Shown: positions 46,158 to 56,364 of the stretch, piece by piece | How the letters are laid out: each line of letters begins with the position of its first letter | How positions within the stretch are numbered: position 1 is the first letter of the stretch | Assembly: GCA_963920705.1 (NCBI GenBank) | Contig: CAWUCO010000289.1 | Coordinates: 902,001-966,000 of the forward strand | Direction of reading: 5' to 3' | Source: Odiellus spinosus | Taxonomy: Eukaryota > Arthropoda > Arachnida > Opiliones > Phalangiidae | Length of the DNA stretch: 64,000 nucleotides | Notes under the pieces: model-generated | What the model saw: the letters and a program-made list of their open reading frames with translations, nothing else | What the model was told of the DNA's origin: nothing | Databases searched by the model: none | Position numbers and translations under genes: made by a program

Positions 46158-46588
46158 ATGTCATCACCATTTGAAGTCAACAGAGCAGCGACACGGCTTT
46201 CATTTATCACCAGAAAGAGACGGCCTGGCTACGAAGAATTGAAACACGTAAGCAGTGAGTGTTTTCGGACTCGACATATGAGATTCTTACAGTCAGTAAA
46301 AGCTCAACAGTTCTTCATACGGCCTCGTTATTCTAAACATAAAAGGAGCTATTCAAGTATAAATTTTAACGGTATGGAAATTAGTCTATTTCAGTATTCA
46401 AGATATTTTTTTTATCATAGGAGTGGAAGCTAACGTCTTGTCAGCCGGATTGGAAAATAACCTCTAGACCAGCTCAATCCTTTGATTCTTCCAATGACTG
46501 GGATCACTTACATGATGAAAATATCAGTAATGGTCCTCTATTAGCACGTCAAAACAAGAATTTTAGACGAAAACTGTACCGGAAGTAA
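46158..46588 (+). CDS. Possible small two-exon gene, function unknown
   Basis: Proposed exon 1 is 46158-46247 (ATG, 30 codons: MSSPFEVNRAATRL...RPGYEELKH), followed by donor GTAAGC. Proposed exon 2 is 46421-46588 after acceptor TTTTTTTTATCATAG, giving EWKLTSCQPDWK... and ending LYRK-stop. Both junctions are phase 0 and the spliced product is about 85 residues, basic and without a recognised domain. An internal exon using other AG sites is possible. It may be a fragment of a larger gene or of the surrounding repeat. AATAAA lies at 46837-46842. Confidence 0.3.
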
Positions 46589-47677
46589 TTGCCGATCATC
46601 TACCGAAAATGGGTTGTAAATGGAACATTCAGTCTACAATATTTCTTGGTTTGTCTAAGAGGAACTTGCTACAAAATCTTCGTCGTTTTAATTCCTTGTC
46701 TTCATTGCCATCCCAGACTAAATCCTTCGTCTTTATCAAATCAGTGGATTATCTCGAAGATAATCACACAGTACAGCCTATGCTCTAATGATAATTTATA
46801 TTATAAGAAGATGTATTTTACATATTTATTTAGAAAATAAATTTCATTTGGTGTGTCAATTATGAACTCTACGCCATGCCGCATATAATTATGGGTAACG
46901 CATGACATTCTTTTGCATTCTCTGTATCCTTGAGGTTAAGGGAAAATACTTATACTCCGTAAAATAGAGAATAATGATTGAAATGCACGCTGTTTCCTCT
47001 ACTCATCCAATACTCTACATTTCTTTTCATCTTTTATTTTAGGTAGGGTTAGGTTAGATTAGATTACCTTAACGTCGGGGTCGGGGAGGTTATATTTTGG
47101 TTTCCCAACTTGTTTGTTTTAATACTGAATTATGGACTGGATTATTTATCTTGAAATCTATATGGTTATATCTTATATATTTTCCTTTTTTTCTCTAGTT
47201 AGGTTTGGTTTTAAGTAGAGAATTATTTAGGGTTGTGTTGGTATACTGAAGAAATGCTTATAGGTTCAATGTGATATAATATTTTGCCTATTGGCGTTAC
47301 TTGTTCTGCAAAAACTCTAGAGCCTTCAAAATTATTATATGGTTTTAAAACAAGAACCTTGACCTTGCTTATTTTACTCGATACGCATTTATATTAAAAT
47401 TAATTCATTATTCAGCAAATTTTTTTCCGACTCTGGTTCTCAAAATTTTATTTTGAATTAAGTTTGATTCTTTTGCATTCAAATTTATCTTGATAAGAAG
47501 TATATTTTTGATCTGAATTATTGGTTTAATATATTTAGTGTTTAATTGAGATATTATTTCTTTTTGCTTTCAATCTTCGTCTTCCACAAATGCCATAAAT
47601 TTTAAAATTTTAGGTAAGGTTAGGTTAGTTAACATCACGTGGTTGTCGGGGAGGTATTATTTTGGTTTCCCAACTTG
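46589..47677. repeat. Unclassified repeat, copy 2 (3' part), with TTAGG-like islands
   Basis: No gene. A segment with GGTTAGGTTAG, GTCGGGGAGGT and TTTTGGTTTCCCAACTTG occurs at about 47040-47115 and again at 47610-47675, the second running straight into array 2. GTCGGGGAGGT is the reverse complement of ACCTCCCCGAC, which starts copies 1 and 2, so these may be the family's inverted ends. 47228-47385 matches 43888-44050. Confidence 0.5.
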
Positions 47678-50600
47678 TTGGATTCAAAAATCCTCTCATT
47701 ATTGGTGAACTTCAAGAATTAAACCAGGGAACCGAGCATCGGTGGTTCAGTGGTAGAATGCTCGCCTGCCACGCGGGCGGACCGGGGGCGATTCCCGGCC
47801 GTTGCAACTTTTTGGATTCAAAAATCCTCTCGTTATTGGTGAACTTCAAGAATTAAACCAAAGAACCGAGCATCGGTAGATCAGTGGTAGAATGCTCGCC
47901 TGCCACGCGGGCGGACCGGGGGCGATTCCCGGCCGTTGCAACTTTTTGGATTCAAAAATCCTCTCGTTATTGGTGAACTTCAAGAATTAAACCAAGGAAC
48001 CGAGCATCGGTGGTTCAGTGGTTGAATGCTCGCCTGCCACGCGGGCCGATGCAACTTTTTGGATTCAAAAATCCTCTCGTTATTGGTGAACTTCAAGAAT
48101 TAAACCAAGGAACCGAGCATCGGTGGTTCAGTGGTAGAATGCTCGCCTGCCACGCGGGCGGACCGGGGGCGATTCCCGGCCGTTGCAACTTTTTGGATTC
48201 AAAAATCCTCTCGTTATTGGTGAACTTCAAGAATTAAACCAAAGAACCGAGCATCGGTAGATCAGTGGTAGAATGCTCGCCTGCCACGCGGGCGGACCGG
48301 GGGCGATTCCCGGCCGTTGCAACTTTTTGGATTCAAAAATCCTCTCGTTATTGGTGAACTTCAAGAATTAAACCAAGGAACCGAGCATCGGTGGTTCAGT
48401 GGTAGAATGCTCGCCTGCCACGCGGGCGGCCCGGGTTCAATTCCCGGCCGATGCAACTATTTGGATTCAAAAATCCTCTCGTTATTGTTGAACTTCAAGA
48501 ATTGAACCAAGGAACCGAGCATCGGTGGTTCAGTGGTAGAATGCTCGCCTGCCACGCGGGCGGACCGGCTTCGATTCCCGGCCGATGCAACTTTTTTTGG
48601 ATTCAAAAATCCTCTCGTTATTGTTGAACTTCAAGAATTGAACCAACGAACCGAGCATCAGTGGTCCAGTGGTAGAATGCTCGCCTGCCACGCGGGCGGC
48701 CCGGGTTCGATTCCGGCCGATGGAACTTTTTGGATTCAAAAATCCTCTCGTTATTGGTGAGCTTCAAGAATTTGACCAAGTAACCGAACATCGGTGGTTC
48801 AGTGGTGGAATGCTCGCCTGCCACGCGGGTGGCCCCGGTTCGATTCCCGGCCGTTGCAACTTTTTGGATTCAAAAATCATCTCGTTATTGGTGAACTTCA
48901 AGAATTTAGCCAAAGAACCGAGCATCGGTGGTTCAGTGGTAGAATGCTCGCCTGCCACGCGGGCGGCCCGGATTCGGTTCCCGGCCGATGCAACTTTTTG
49001 GATTCAAAAATACTCTCGTTATTGGTGAACTTCAAGCATTTAACCAAGGAACCGACCATCGGTGGTTCAGTGGTAAAATGCTCGCCTGCCACGCGGGCGG
49101 CCGGAGGTCGTTTCCCGGCCGATGAAACTTTTTGGATTCAAAAAATCCTCTCGTTATTGGTGAACTTCAAGAATTTAACCAAAGAACCGAGTATCGGTGG
49201 TTCAGTGGTAGAATGCTCGCCTGCCACGCGGGCGGCCCGGGTTCGATTCCCGGCCGATGCAACTTTTTGGATTCAAAAATACTCTCGTTATTGGTGAACT
49301 TCAAGCATTTTACCAAGGAACCGACCATCGGTGGTTCAGTGGTAAAATGCTCGCCTGCCACGCGGGCGGCCGGAGTTCGTTTCCCGGCCGATGCAACTTT
49401 TTGGATTCAAAAATCCTCTCGTTATTGGTGAACTTCAAGAATTAAACCAAGGAACTGAGCATCGGTGGTTCAGTGGTGGAATGCTCGCCTGCCAAGCGGG
49501 TGGCCCGGGTTCGATTCCCGGCAGATGCTACTTTTTGGATTCAAAAATCCTCTCGTTATTGGTGAACTTCAAGAATTAAACCAAGGAACTGAGCATCGGT
49601 GGTTCAGTGATGGAATGCTCGCCTGCCACGCGGGCGGCCCGGGTTCGATTCCCGGCCGATGCAACTTTTTGGATTCAAAAATACTCTCGTTATTGGTGAA
49701 CTTCAAGCATTTTACCAATGAACCGACCATCGGTGGTTCAGTGGTAAAATGCTCGCCTGCCACGCGGGCGGCCGGAGTTCGTTTCCCGGCCGATGCAACT
49801 TTTTGGATTCAAAAATCCACTCGTTATTGGTGAGCTTCAAGAATTTATCCAAGGAACCGAGCATCGGTGGTTCAGTGGTAGAATGCTCGCCTGCCTCTCG
49901 GGCGGCCGGAGTTCGATTCCCGGCCTATGCAACTTTTGGATTCAAAAATCCTCTCGTTATTGGTGAACTTCAAGAATTAAACCAATGAACCGAGCATCGG
50001 TGGTTCAGTGGTAGAATTCTCGCCTGCCACGCGGGCGGCCGGAGTTCGATTCCGGCCGATGGAACTTTTTGGATTCAAAAATCCTCTCGTTATTGGTGAA
50101 CTTCAAGAATTAAGCCGAGGAACCGAGCATCGGTGGTTCAGGGGTAGAATGCTCGCCTGCCAAGCGGGCGGCCAGGGCTCGATTCCCGGCCACGCTACTT
50201 TTTGGATTCAAAAATCCTCTCGTTATTGGTGAACTTCAAGAATTAAACCAAGGAACCGAGCATCGGTGGTTCAGTGGTAGTATGCTCGCGGGCGGCTCGG
50301 GTTCGATTCCCGGCCGATGCAACTTTTTGGATTCAAAAATCCTCTCATTATTGGTGAACTTCAAGAATTAAACCAAGGAACCGAGCATCGGTGGTTCAGT
50401 GGTAGAATGCTCGCCTGCCACGCGGGCGGCACGGGTTCGATTCCCGGCCGATGCAACATTTTGGATTCAAAAATCCTCTCGTTATTGGTGAACTTCAAGA
50501 ATTAAACCATGGAACCGAGCACCGGTGGTTCAGTGGTAGAGTGCTACACTGCCACGCAGGCGGCCCGGGTTCGATTCCCGGCCGATGCAACTTTTTGGAT

Positions 50601-50687
50601 TCAAAAATCCTCTCGTTATTGGTGAACTTCAAGAATTAAACCAAGGAACCGAGCATCGGTCGTTCAGAGGTAGAATGCTCGCCTGCC
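47678..50687 (+). repeat. Tandem array of tRNA-Gly(GCC)-derived units (array 2)
   Basis: About 23 further units of the same family and orientation as array 1, more diverged from each other. The array starts inside a spacer at TTGGATTC, the position where array 1 was left, and ends abruptly inside the anticodon loop of a last partial unit (GCATCGGTCG at about 50653, ending near 50687). Variants shared with the end of array 1 include a T-loop change GGGGGCGATTC with 3' acceptor CCGTTGC (around 34250 and 47788). Several units have acceptor or anticodon-arm mutations, so few look like functional tRNA genes. Confidence 0.95.
48385..48455 (+). tRNA. tRNA-Gly (GCC), near-canonical, array 2
   Basis: Full-length copy with one change, GGTTCAATTCC, which still fits the B-box consensus (R at that position). 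The downstream tract is CTATTTGG. It is the least damaged copy that I see in array 2. Confidence 0.75.
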
Positions 50688-50830
50688 TTTAGATTTTTTT
50701 TAAATGGGGTACCCCTTTTAAAACATCAATTTCGATTTATTTTCGATTTTTTTATAACGGGTAGGCCTACCCCTGGTAAGAAAAGCGAAAATAAATAAAT
50801 TGTAATCTTATAACGTGTAAAAAAAACTAC
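50688..50830. other. Array 2 boundary with short palindromes
   Basis: AT-rich sequence holding GGGGTACCCC (50706-50715) and GGGTAGGCCTACCC (50759-50772), both perfect palindromes, just past the truncated last tRNA unit. No gene. Confidence 0.5.
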
Positions 50831-50991
50831 CAAAATTTGCAAAATGAACCACTCGCGCACCTCCAATCTAGAAACGAGTGTCACCAATGGATTCCTTGGC
50901 CAAATTTAACTACAAAGAGGCGGAATTAGCGCGGTTGGTGACACTCGTTTCTCAATCCGAGGCGCGGAAGTGGTTTCTTTAGCAAATTTTG
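50831..50991. mobile_element. MITE-like inverted repeat, about 160 bp
   Basis: Arms 50831-50887 and 50935-50991 are imperfect reverse complements of about 57 bp (outer CAAAATTTGC, inner GAAACGAGTGTCACCAA) around a 47-bp loop. No coding capacity; no clear target duplication. Confidence 0.7.
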
Positions 50992-51670
50992 GGATTTTAT
51001 CGTATACTTTAGCGCGCCGTTAAGAATTAGAAATTCTTAGACATATTTTGAAATTACGTTTTCGCGGAGAGTTAGTGGCCAAATTCTGGGCTTGAGAAGT
51101 TTATTTTATAGCGTGAAACTCTTAACTTTACGAAGAAATTGAGCGCGTAAGCCTGGACCGAAAAGGAAACGTTCCCTTAAAAACGGTCTAATTAATTAGA
51201 CAAATTATCGCGGTTGGAATTATTAGCGTTCAGAATTAGGCGACCCTACCATAGATATAGTTACTTTGATATTTTTAAATTATAATTTAAATGAATATTA
51301 GGTTTCAATTTGCTCGAAGTTATCGTCTGCTACATGGTCGTCCATCGTAGATTCCCCATGGAAGTATGTTGGTGGTCTAGTTGATCAAATTGGCTGATTG
51401 GTTTCAAATTAATTAGCCACTGCTGGATCGATGGGCTTGTAACACAAAGTATCAATCTTAAGAATTCTCACACCTTTTTACAAATAGACTAAACCATTTA
51501 AAACTACATTAAAAATTACCTAATTTCCCTTTAAGATGGTTTTTTTTAGGATTTTTCCCTCTTAAGGTTTTAAGTAATTTATGGAGGTTATTTTATTGAT
51601 TTAAACATTATCGCGTTTATCTTAATATCATCTCAAAATTTTCTTTTAATTGTAGTGGTACTCTTAGTAC

Positions 51671-51946
51671 AGAAGGGAATTTAAACAAGCAGGACCCAAT
51701 TTAGATCAATGACAAATAAATATTAGTGGGAAAGTTTTAAAATAAATCAAAGGGGCTAATGACTTTTTCACTGGAACGATTAATAAATTTATTGTAAGAT
51801 AAGCTTTAACATATGAAAGGTTACGACTGGAAAGCTTCCATTGTTTTATTATAGTTTAATCTAAACCCTTTTTTCTCCATAAGGTAGCAGTTCGTTTACA
51901 ATTTTTAAAAACTTGAATATTTCAACTTCGTTAAAATTACGCTGAT
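51671..51946. repeat. 276-bp repeat, copy 1, flanked by CTTAGTAC
   Basis: By eye identical to 53776-54051. Immediately before and after stands CTTAGTAC (8 bp; 9 if the preceding T is counted), which looks like a target-site duplication. No coding frame and no clear terminal inverted repeat. The flanks at 50992-51670 and 51947-52173 hold no gene. Confidence 0.75.
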
Positions 51947-52173
51947 CTTAGTACCACTAGATGCCTCTTATCTCCATCTCTTTATGACATAGTAACAATT
52001 TTGTTTTTACCTCCAGAGAGATAATCTTTTAATCTTTCAGACCTTAATCTATTTTTTTGGCGCCGCTCTTTAGGGAAATCAATATTAATGGCAGAATGAA
52101 GTTCGAAAACAATTTAATTTCTAGCGAGAATCGCCAACTTATCCTAAAACTATTGTAAAGGTAATTATACAGA

Positions 52174-52580
52174 GTGTTTCGAAAATGGTGATAGGACCAA
52201 GCTACAGTGGGTTCTATGGGTCATTTTAGGACGAAAATGTTTTATGAAGTTTTGTCGTACGGGGCGCCATTTCAGAGTCCACAAGAGGGACAGGCTAGTT
52301 CGAGTGATTAATTAACCTAACCTAATCTTATAATATAACAAGAGGGACAGGCTAGTTCGAGTGATTAACTAACCTAACCTAAGGTAACCTAACATAACCT
52401 CAAATGAACACTGCGCAAATGGAAACTGCGGAAATGGAAAACTGCGCAAATGAAAATTGCGCAAAAGGAAATGCGTGAGTGGGAATTTCGCAATAGGGAA
52501 CTGCGCAATTGGAACCTTACCTTAAAAATGACATTTAGAGCCCACTGTAGTTCGATCCTATACCACCATTTTCGAAACAC
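52174..52580. mobile_element. MITE-like element with about 60-bp TIRs, about 400 bp
   Basis: The left arm GTGTTTCGAAAATGGTG...(52174-52235) and right arm (52522-52580, reverse complement) match over about 60 bp with a few differences. The interior has a 57-bp tandem duplication (52281 and 52338), CCTAA-type telomere-like islands and a run of degenerate GCGCAAATGGAAA-like repeats (52405-52520). Confidence 0.75.
52281..52400. repeat. 57-bp tandem duplication with TTAGG-type islands
   Basis: Two copies of a unit starting ACAAGAGGGACAGGC, each followed by AACCTAACCTAA; the second continues GGTAACCTAACATAACC. CCTAA is the insect telomere repeat (TTAGG) read from the other strand. Confidence 0.75.
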
Positions 52581-52634
52581 ACTTGTGTATCTTCAACTCA
52601 TTCAGGAAGTAGGCCATAGTAGATCTATGGCGAA

Positions 52635-52787
52635 ATAACAAAACCTGGCGTTCTTAAGCGTCCTCTACCGTCGAACAGTGGCAAAAAATAGAACTAACAT
52701 TACTTAGTGCGTGGCAGACGACCGCGTGATTTTCTTAGTTTCTTATTTTGCCACTTTTTGCCATTATTCAACGCCAGGTTTTGTTAT
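52635..52787. mobile_element. 153-bp MITE with perfect 18-bp TIRs
   Basis: ATAACAAAACCTGGCGTT at 52635-52652 is perfectly inverted at 52770-52787. ATCTATGG occurs just outside on both sides (52623-52630 and 52796-52803), a possible 8-bp duplication separated from the TIRs by 4 and 8 bases. No coding capacity. Confidence 0.75.
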
Positions 52788-52803
52788 CCGTCTTTATCTA
52801 TGG

Positions 52804-53775
52804 AGCTAGATATCCATTAATAATAGTCCTACGTACAATTCGGAAAGACGATAAATAAGAGGCACGGACTTTATTAGAACTATTAAAAGGGGTTTAAAAG
52901 CACCCTAGTTTTCTAGCTGGACCAAGTAGGTCTGCTGGATTCCCATTACAATAACTAAATTTGAAACCAAGTAAAATGAATTTTGCCTATTTGAAGGGTA
53001 AGAAATCGATGGAATAAACTTCATTCCACCTTCAACTGAATAATGCAAGAGGATGAAGATCAAGTTTAAATAAGTCACGCAATCTTTAGAACAGGTGTTA
53101 TAAAATACATCACCTTCCCCATAAAGCGAATTTCTTCCAATTGAAAACCGTACAAATACGGCAGACTCAATTCCAGTTTATTATCTTCTCCGTTACTTTA
53201 CTTAAAAGACGAGAAATACTTGAGAAAATGATTCACCAAATCCTTTTTTCACTTTACTATGCGGCATTGCTTCAGCGCAGAAAGCCATTTCTTTTACTAG
53301 CTGTGGTAAGTAGTTTTAACTATTTGCAAAATCCAAAATTAGTAAATTATATTTAAGGGATAGTTTTCAGTGAGACTGAGAATTGCAAAATTATAACGTG
53401 GTTTATTAGACTAGTTAGGTTATATCAGTAAACTCGCGCTGCTTAGGGTAATTCCTGGTTTTGCCAGCTTGCAGACGCCATTACTAGGAATACCATATAT
53501 CACGTTTTACATAACAGAGTGACTGTGGCAAATTATATTATTTAATACCATTAAATGAATAGAAGTAGAAACATTATTAAGTGCGAGACGCGTGAATTGA
53601 GATGATTCTTGTCGCTCGTAGGAGAAAACTAAAAACTAGTAAGACTGCACTCTACCCAGTTGTAATAATATGACGCGTTTAAAAACGTTATCTTTAAGTT
53701 TTAAATACGATTATGTCGAAATAGATTTTGATATATAATACGACAAAGATTGTGTGCAAGGAAACCGGTTGGTAT
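52804..53775. other. Non-coding stretch
   Basis: AT-rich. I see no gene, RNA or element in it; the 71-codon frame at 53141-53356 has no recognisable features. Confidence 0.5.
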
Positions 53776-54051
53776 AGAAGGGAATTTAAACAAGCAGGAC
53801 CCAATTTAGATCAATGACAAATAAATATTAGTGGGAAAGTTTTAAAATAAATCAAAGGGGCTAATGACTTTTTCACTGGAACGATTAATAAATTTATTGT
53901 AAGATAAGCTTTAACATATGAAAGGTTACGACTGGAAAGCTTCCATTGTTTTATTATAGTTTAATCTAAACCCTTTTTTCTCCATAAGGTAGCAGTTCGT
54001 TTACAATTTTTAAAAACTTGAATATTTCAACTTCGTTAAAATTACGCTGAT
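53776..54051. repeat. 276-bp repeat, copy 2
   Basis: Same length and sequence, by eye, as 51671-51946. Its flanks (GGTTGGTAT and ATTAAAATT) show no target duplication, unlike copy 1. The stretch 54052-54526 after it has no gene that I recognise. Confidence 0.8.
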
Positions 54052-54526
54052 ATTAAAATTGGCAAGGCGGTCAGACAACAATTTTCTAAAGTGAATGTAA
54101 CAACTCATTAATTTACTACCCATAATAGAAAATAGCCAACTCTGGCTTCAACAAGAGTATATAGAAAGTGGAAGACACCACTGAATCCTGTTCTTTAATA
54201 TTAAAAAAAACAAAATGTGGTTTTCAGGTGGTACCGTAACAGAAGTGCGAGGCAATCCGTGCTCAACAGAGCCCTGCTCTTTCGTGAAGGGTCAAACAAC
54301 CGAAATTGAGATTGATTTTCTTTCAAATAACTCGGAAACAAGCACTTACACGTACACGTGAAATCACAAACATTTGCTATTTTCAGATCAAGATACGTCA
54401 AATCTTAAACTAAGCATTGTAACGAACTTTTTCGTTACGATATTATTTAAATTATATTTTATATATAATTGCTTCTGCTAAAAACCCAAGATCTATTTGT
54501 AGACTCGAGGTCGCCTATTTTTGTTA

Positions 54527-54712
54527 AGCCTATAGAAAATCTTAACCATCCCTTTTTGTAGTAATGGGCGTCCAGGGGTTTTTACCTAGTTCCTTAAAAG
54601 CGGCCAGTTGAATAGCGTTGCCAATAGTAATTCCCATCCCTTTCCAAGCGGTCCGAACAAAGACGAACTCGCCGCTCGGGACCCTCTCTTTTTCTTTTAC
54701 AAAAAACCCAAG
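54527..54712. repeat. 186-bp direct repeat, left
   Basis: Matches 55345-55530 with under ten differences. On the - strand it keeps an open frame (GFFVKEKER...GEFVFVRTAWKG) that ends in a stop just inside the repeat, so it may be the 3' end of an unknown coding sequence. Confidence 0.8.
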
Positions 54713-55320
54713 AGAGTCACCAATATTGGGATGAAGGTTTACAGCAGTTCGTTATGGCGTTGCGCAGTTCTAAAAACGAGTCCACAGGGTTTTCACCCGC
54801 ATTTTTAAATTTTGGTAGAGATATTCGAGAAGCGCCCATAATGAACGTGAACAATAACCAATTATCAAACGCCTGCGAGCAGATAGGCCCGCTTAGCAGA
54901 GCGAAATTAATTAGTAGCGCCATAAAGAAGGCCCAGGGAAATTTAGTAGAATCCCAGAAAAAGAAAGCGGCCATTTATGATAAAAAGAAGCGAGAGTTTG
55001 AATTTATAGAGGGAGATATAGTTTTGAAAAAAACCCACTTCCAATCGTCGGCAGGTGACAGGTTTTCCGCGAAGCTAGCACCAACATGGGAAGGTCCCTT
55101 CGTAATAGCATAAAAAATGTCTCCCTACACATACAAACTACGCCCAAAGAATAATAGCCAGGAGTTGAAGGGGACATTTAACTTAAGGGAACTTAAGCTC
55201 TATACCGAGCGTGACCAAGTTAATGAGGAGCCCCAAATATCCAAACCAAAAGCGAAACCCAATATTGTTCGTCCTCCAGCCGACAATAGTTTCCACATGA
55301 ATTTGCGTTCTCGCAAATAA
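54713..55320 (+). pseudogene. Ty3/gypsy-type integrase C-terminal remnant
   Basis: The frame reads HQYWDEGLQQFV (54718 on), then SPAFLNFGRDI, a charged helix, GDIVL, and FSAKLAPTWEGPFVIA, the typical end of a gypsy-family integrase. One TAA at 55111-55113 interrupts the frame before SPYTYKLRPKN...TFNLRELKLY, and it ends at 55320. Nothing upstream encodes the rest of a polyprotein, so this is a fragment and cannot be active. Confidence 0.75.
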
Positions 55321-55344
55321 ATTTACGGCGTTAAAGGACTCTAT

Positions 55345-55530
55345 AGCCTATAGAAAATCTTAACTATCCCTTTTTGTAGTAATGGGCGTCCAGGGGTTTT
55401 TACCTAGATCCTTAAAAGCGGCCAGTTGAATAGCGTTGCCAATAGTAATCCCCATCCCTTTCCAAGCGGTCCGAACAAAGACGAACTCGCCGCTCGTGAC
55501 CCTCTCTTTTTCTTTTACAAAAAACCCAAG
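55345..55530. repeat. 186-bp direct repeat, right
   Basis: Second copy of 54527-54712; the pair brackets the integrase remnant exactly. The - strand frame persists (55360-55542) with conservative changes. Confidence 0.8.
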
Positions 55531-56093
55531 CCATACCGGCAATCGTATTTCCCCCTCTTAGGGGCATTCATGAATTTATCAAATGTCATAGATGTATTTT
55601 GTTTTGTAAGGTTAAACCTATTCGCTTTATTTCCTGTTTTTGTATGGGTACATTATATCATAGTATGCATGTTCCGCATGACTCTAACCATTGCCAGAGC
55701 TTACTGACCAAATGCCAAAATATATAGTAGCTTGAATAGATAGTATAGTAATTACGCCGCCGTGTGAAAGTGCGCGTCCGCCTAAACTTGAATGAAGAAG
55801 GGCTAAAATAAGAAAACCCCAACGTCATCGGTTTTTCACCAAGGCGAGTCGAAATATTGAAAACCCGACGCATCGGTTTCTGATTGGTGTTCGAAGCCAA
55901 GACCGATGTTGGAAGCCACGTGACCGAAGGGTTTAAAAACTCGGACACACCATTGTAAATAATTAATTCCGGATCCAGCTCTTAACCTGGAACCACTTGT
56001 AAGCAGACGAACGAAGCCATAAGGGGACGAGATGATCCTTCATCCCCTGGAAGCCACTTTGGGAAATAGTCTCCGCGCTGGCCGCAACTATTA
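55531..56093 (+). other. Possible LTR sequence of a retroelement
   Basis: No gene. Short repeated blocks (ACGTCATCGG and ACGCATCGG with GAAAACCC), a TTTAAAAA core-promoter-like motif at about 55932, and a position downstream of an integrase tail suggest the 3' LTR of the same element. The LTR seems to continue at 60254-60460, split by the Harbinger. Boundaries are not determined. Confidence 0.35.
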
Positions 56094-56115
56094 AGGCGGA
56101 TGCCCACAGACGTCG
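56094..56115 (+). repeat. Harbinger left TIR
   Basis: AGGCGGATGCCCACAGACGT then CG; paired with 60232-60253. Confidence 0.9.
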
Positions 56116-56364
56116 AAACTGCATTTCGCGCGAAAATTTCGCGCGTGCGCATGCGCAGATCGAGGCAGCGACGTCGCGCGGAAATTTATACGCGTTCGCG
56201 CGACGACTTGCGAAATTGGGCGAGACTCCTATTTTCGTAAGTTCCCGCGCGAAATTTTACGCGACAGACGGCAGCACAGCCGTGATTTTTCCTTTTAAAC
56301 AATCGTCGTCTGCCATAATAATTAGTAGCTAAGTTCGTAGAGACGTGTGTACTGGTGTAGTAAA

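Noticed and set aside
51671-54051. A complete LTR retrotransposon with 276-bp LTRs
   Set aside because: The interior has no gag/pol similarity, holds separate MITEs, and the flanking duplication belongs to copy 1 alone.
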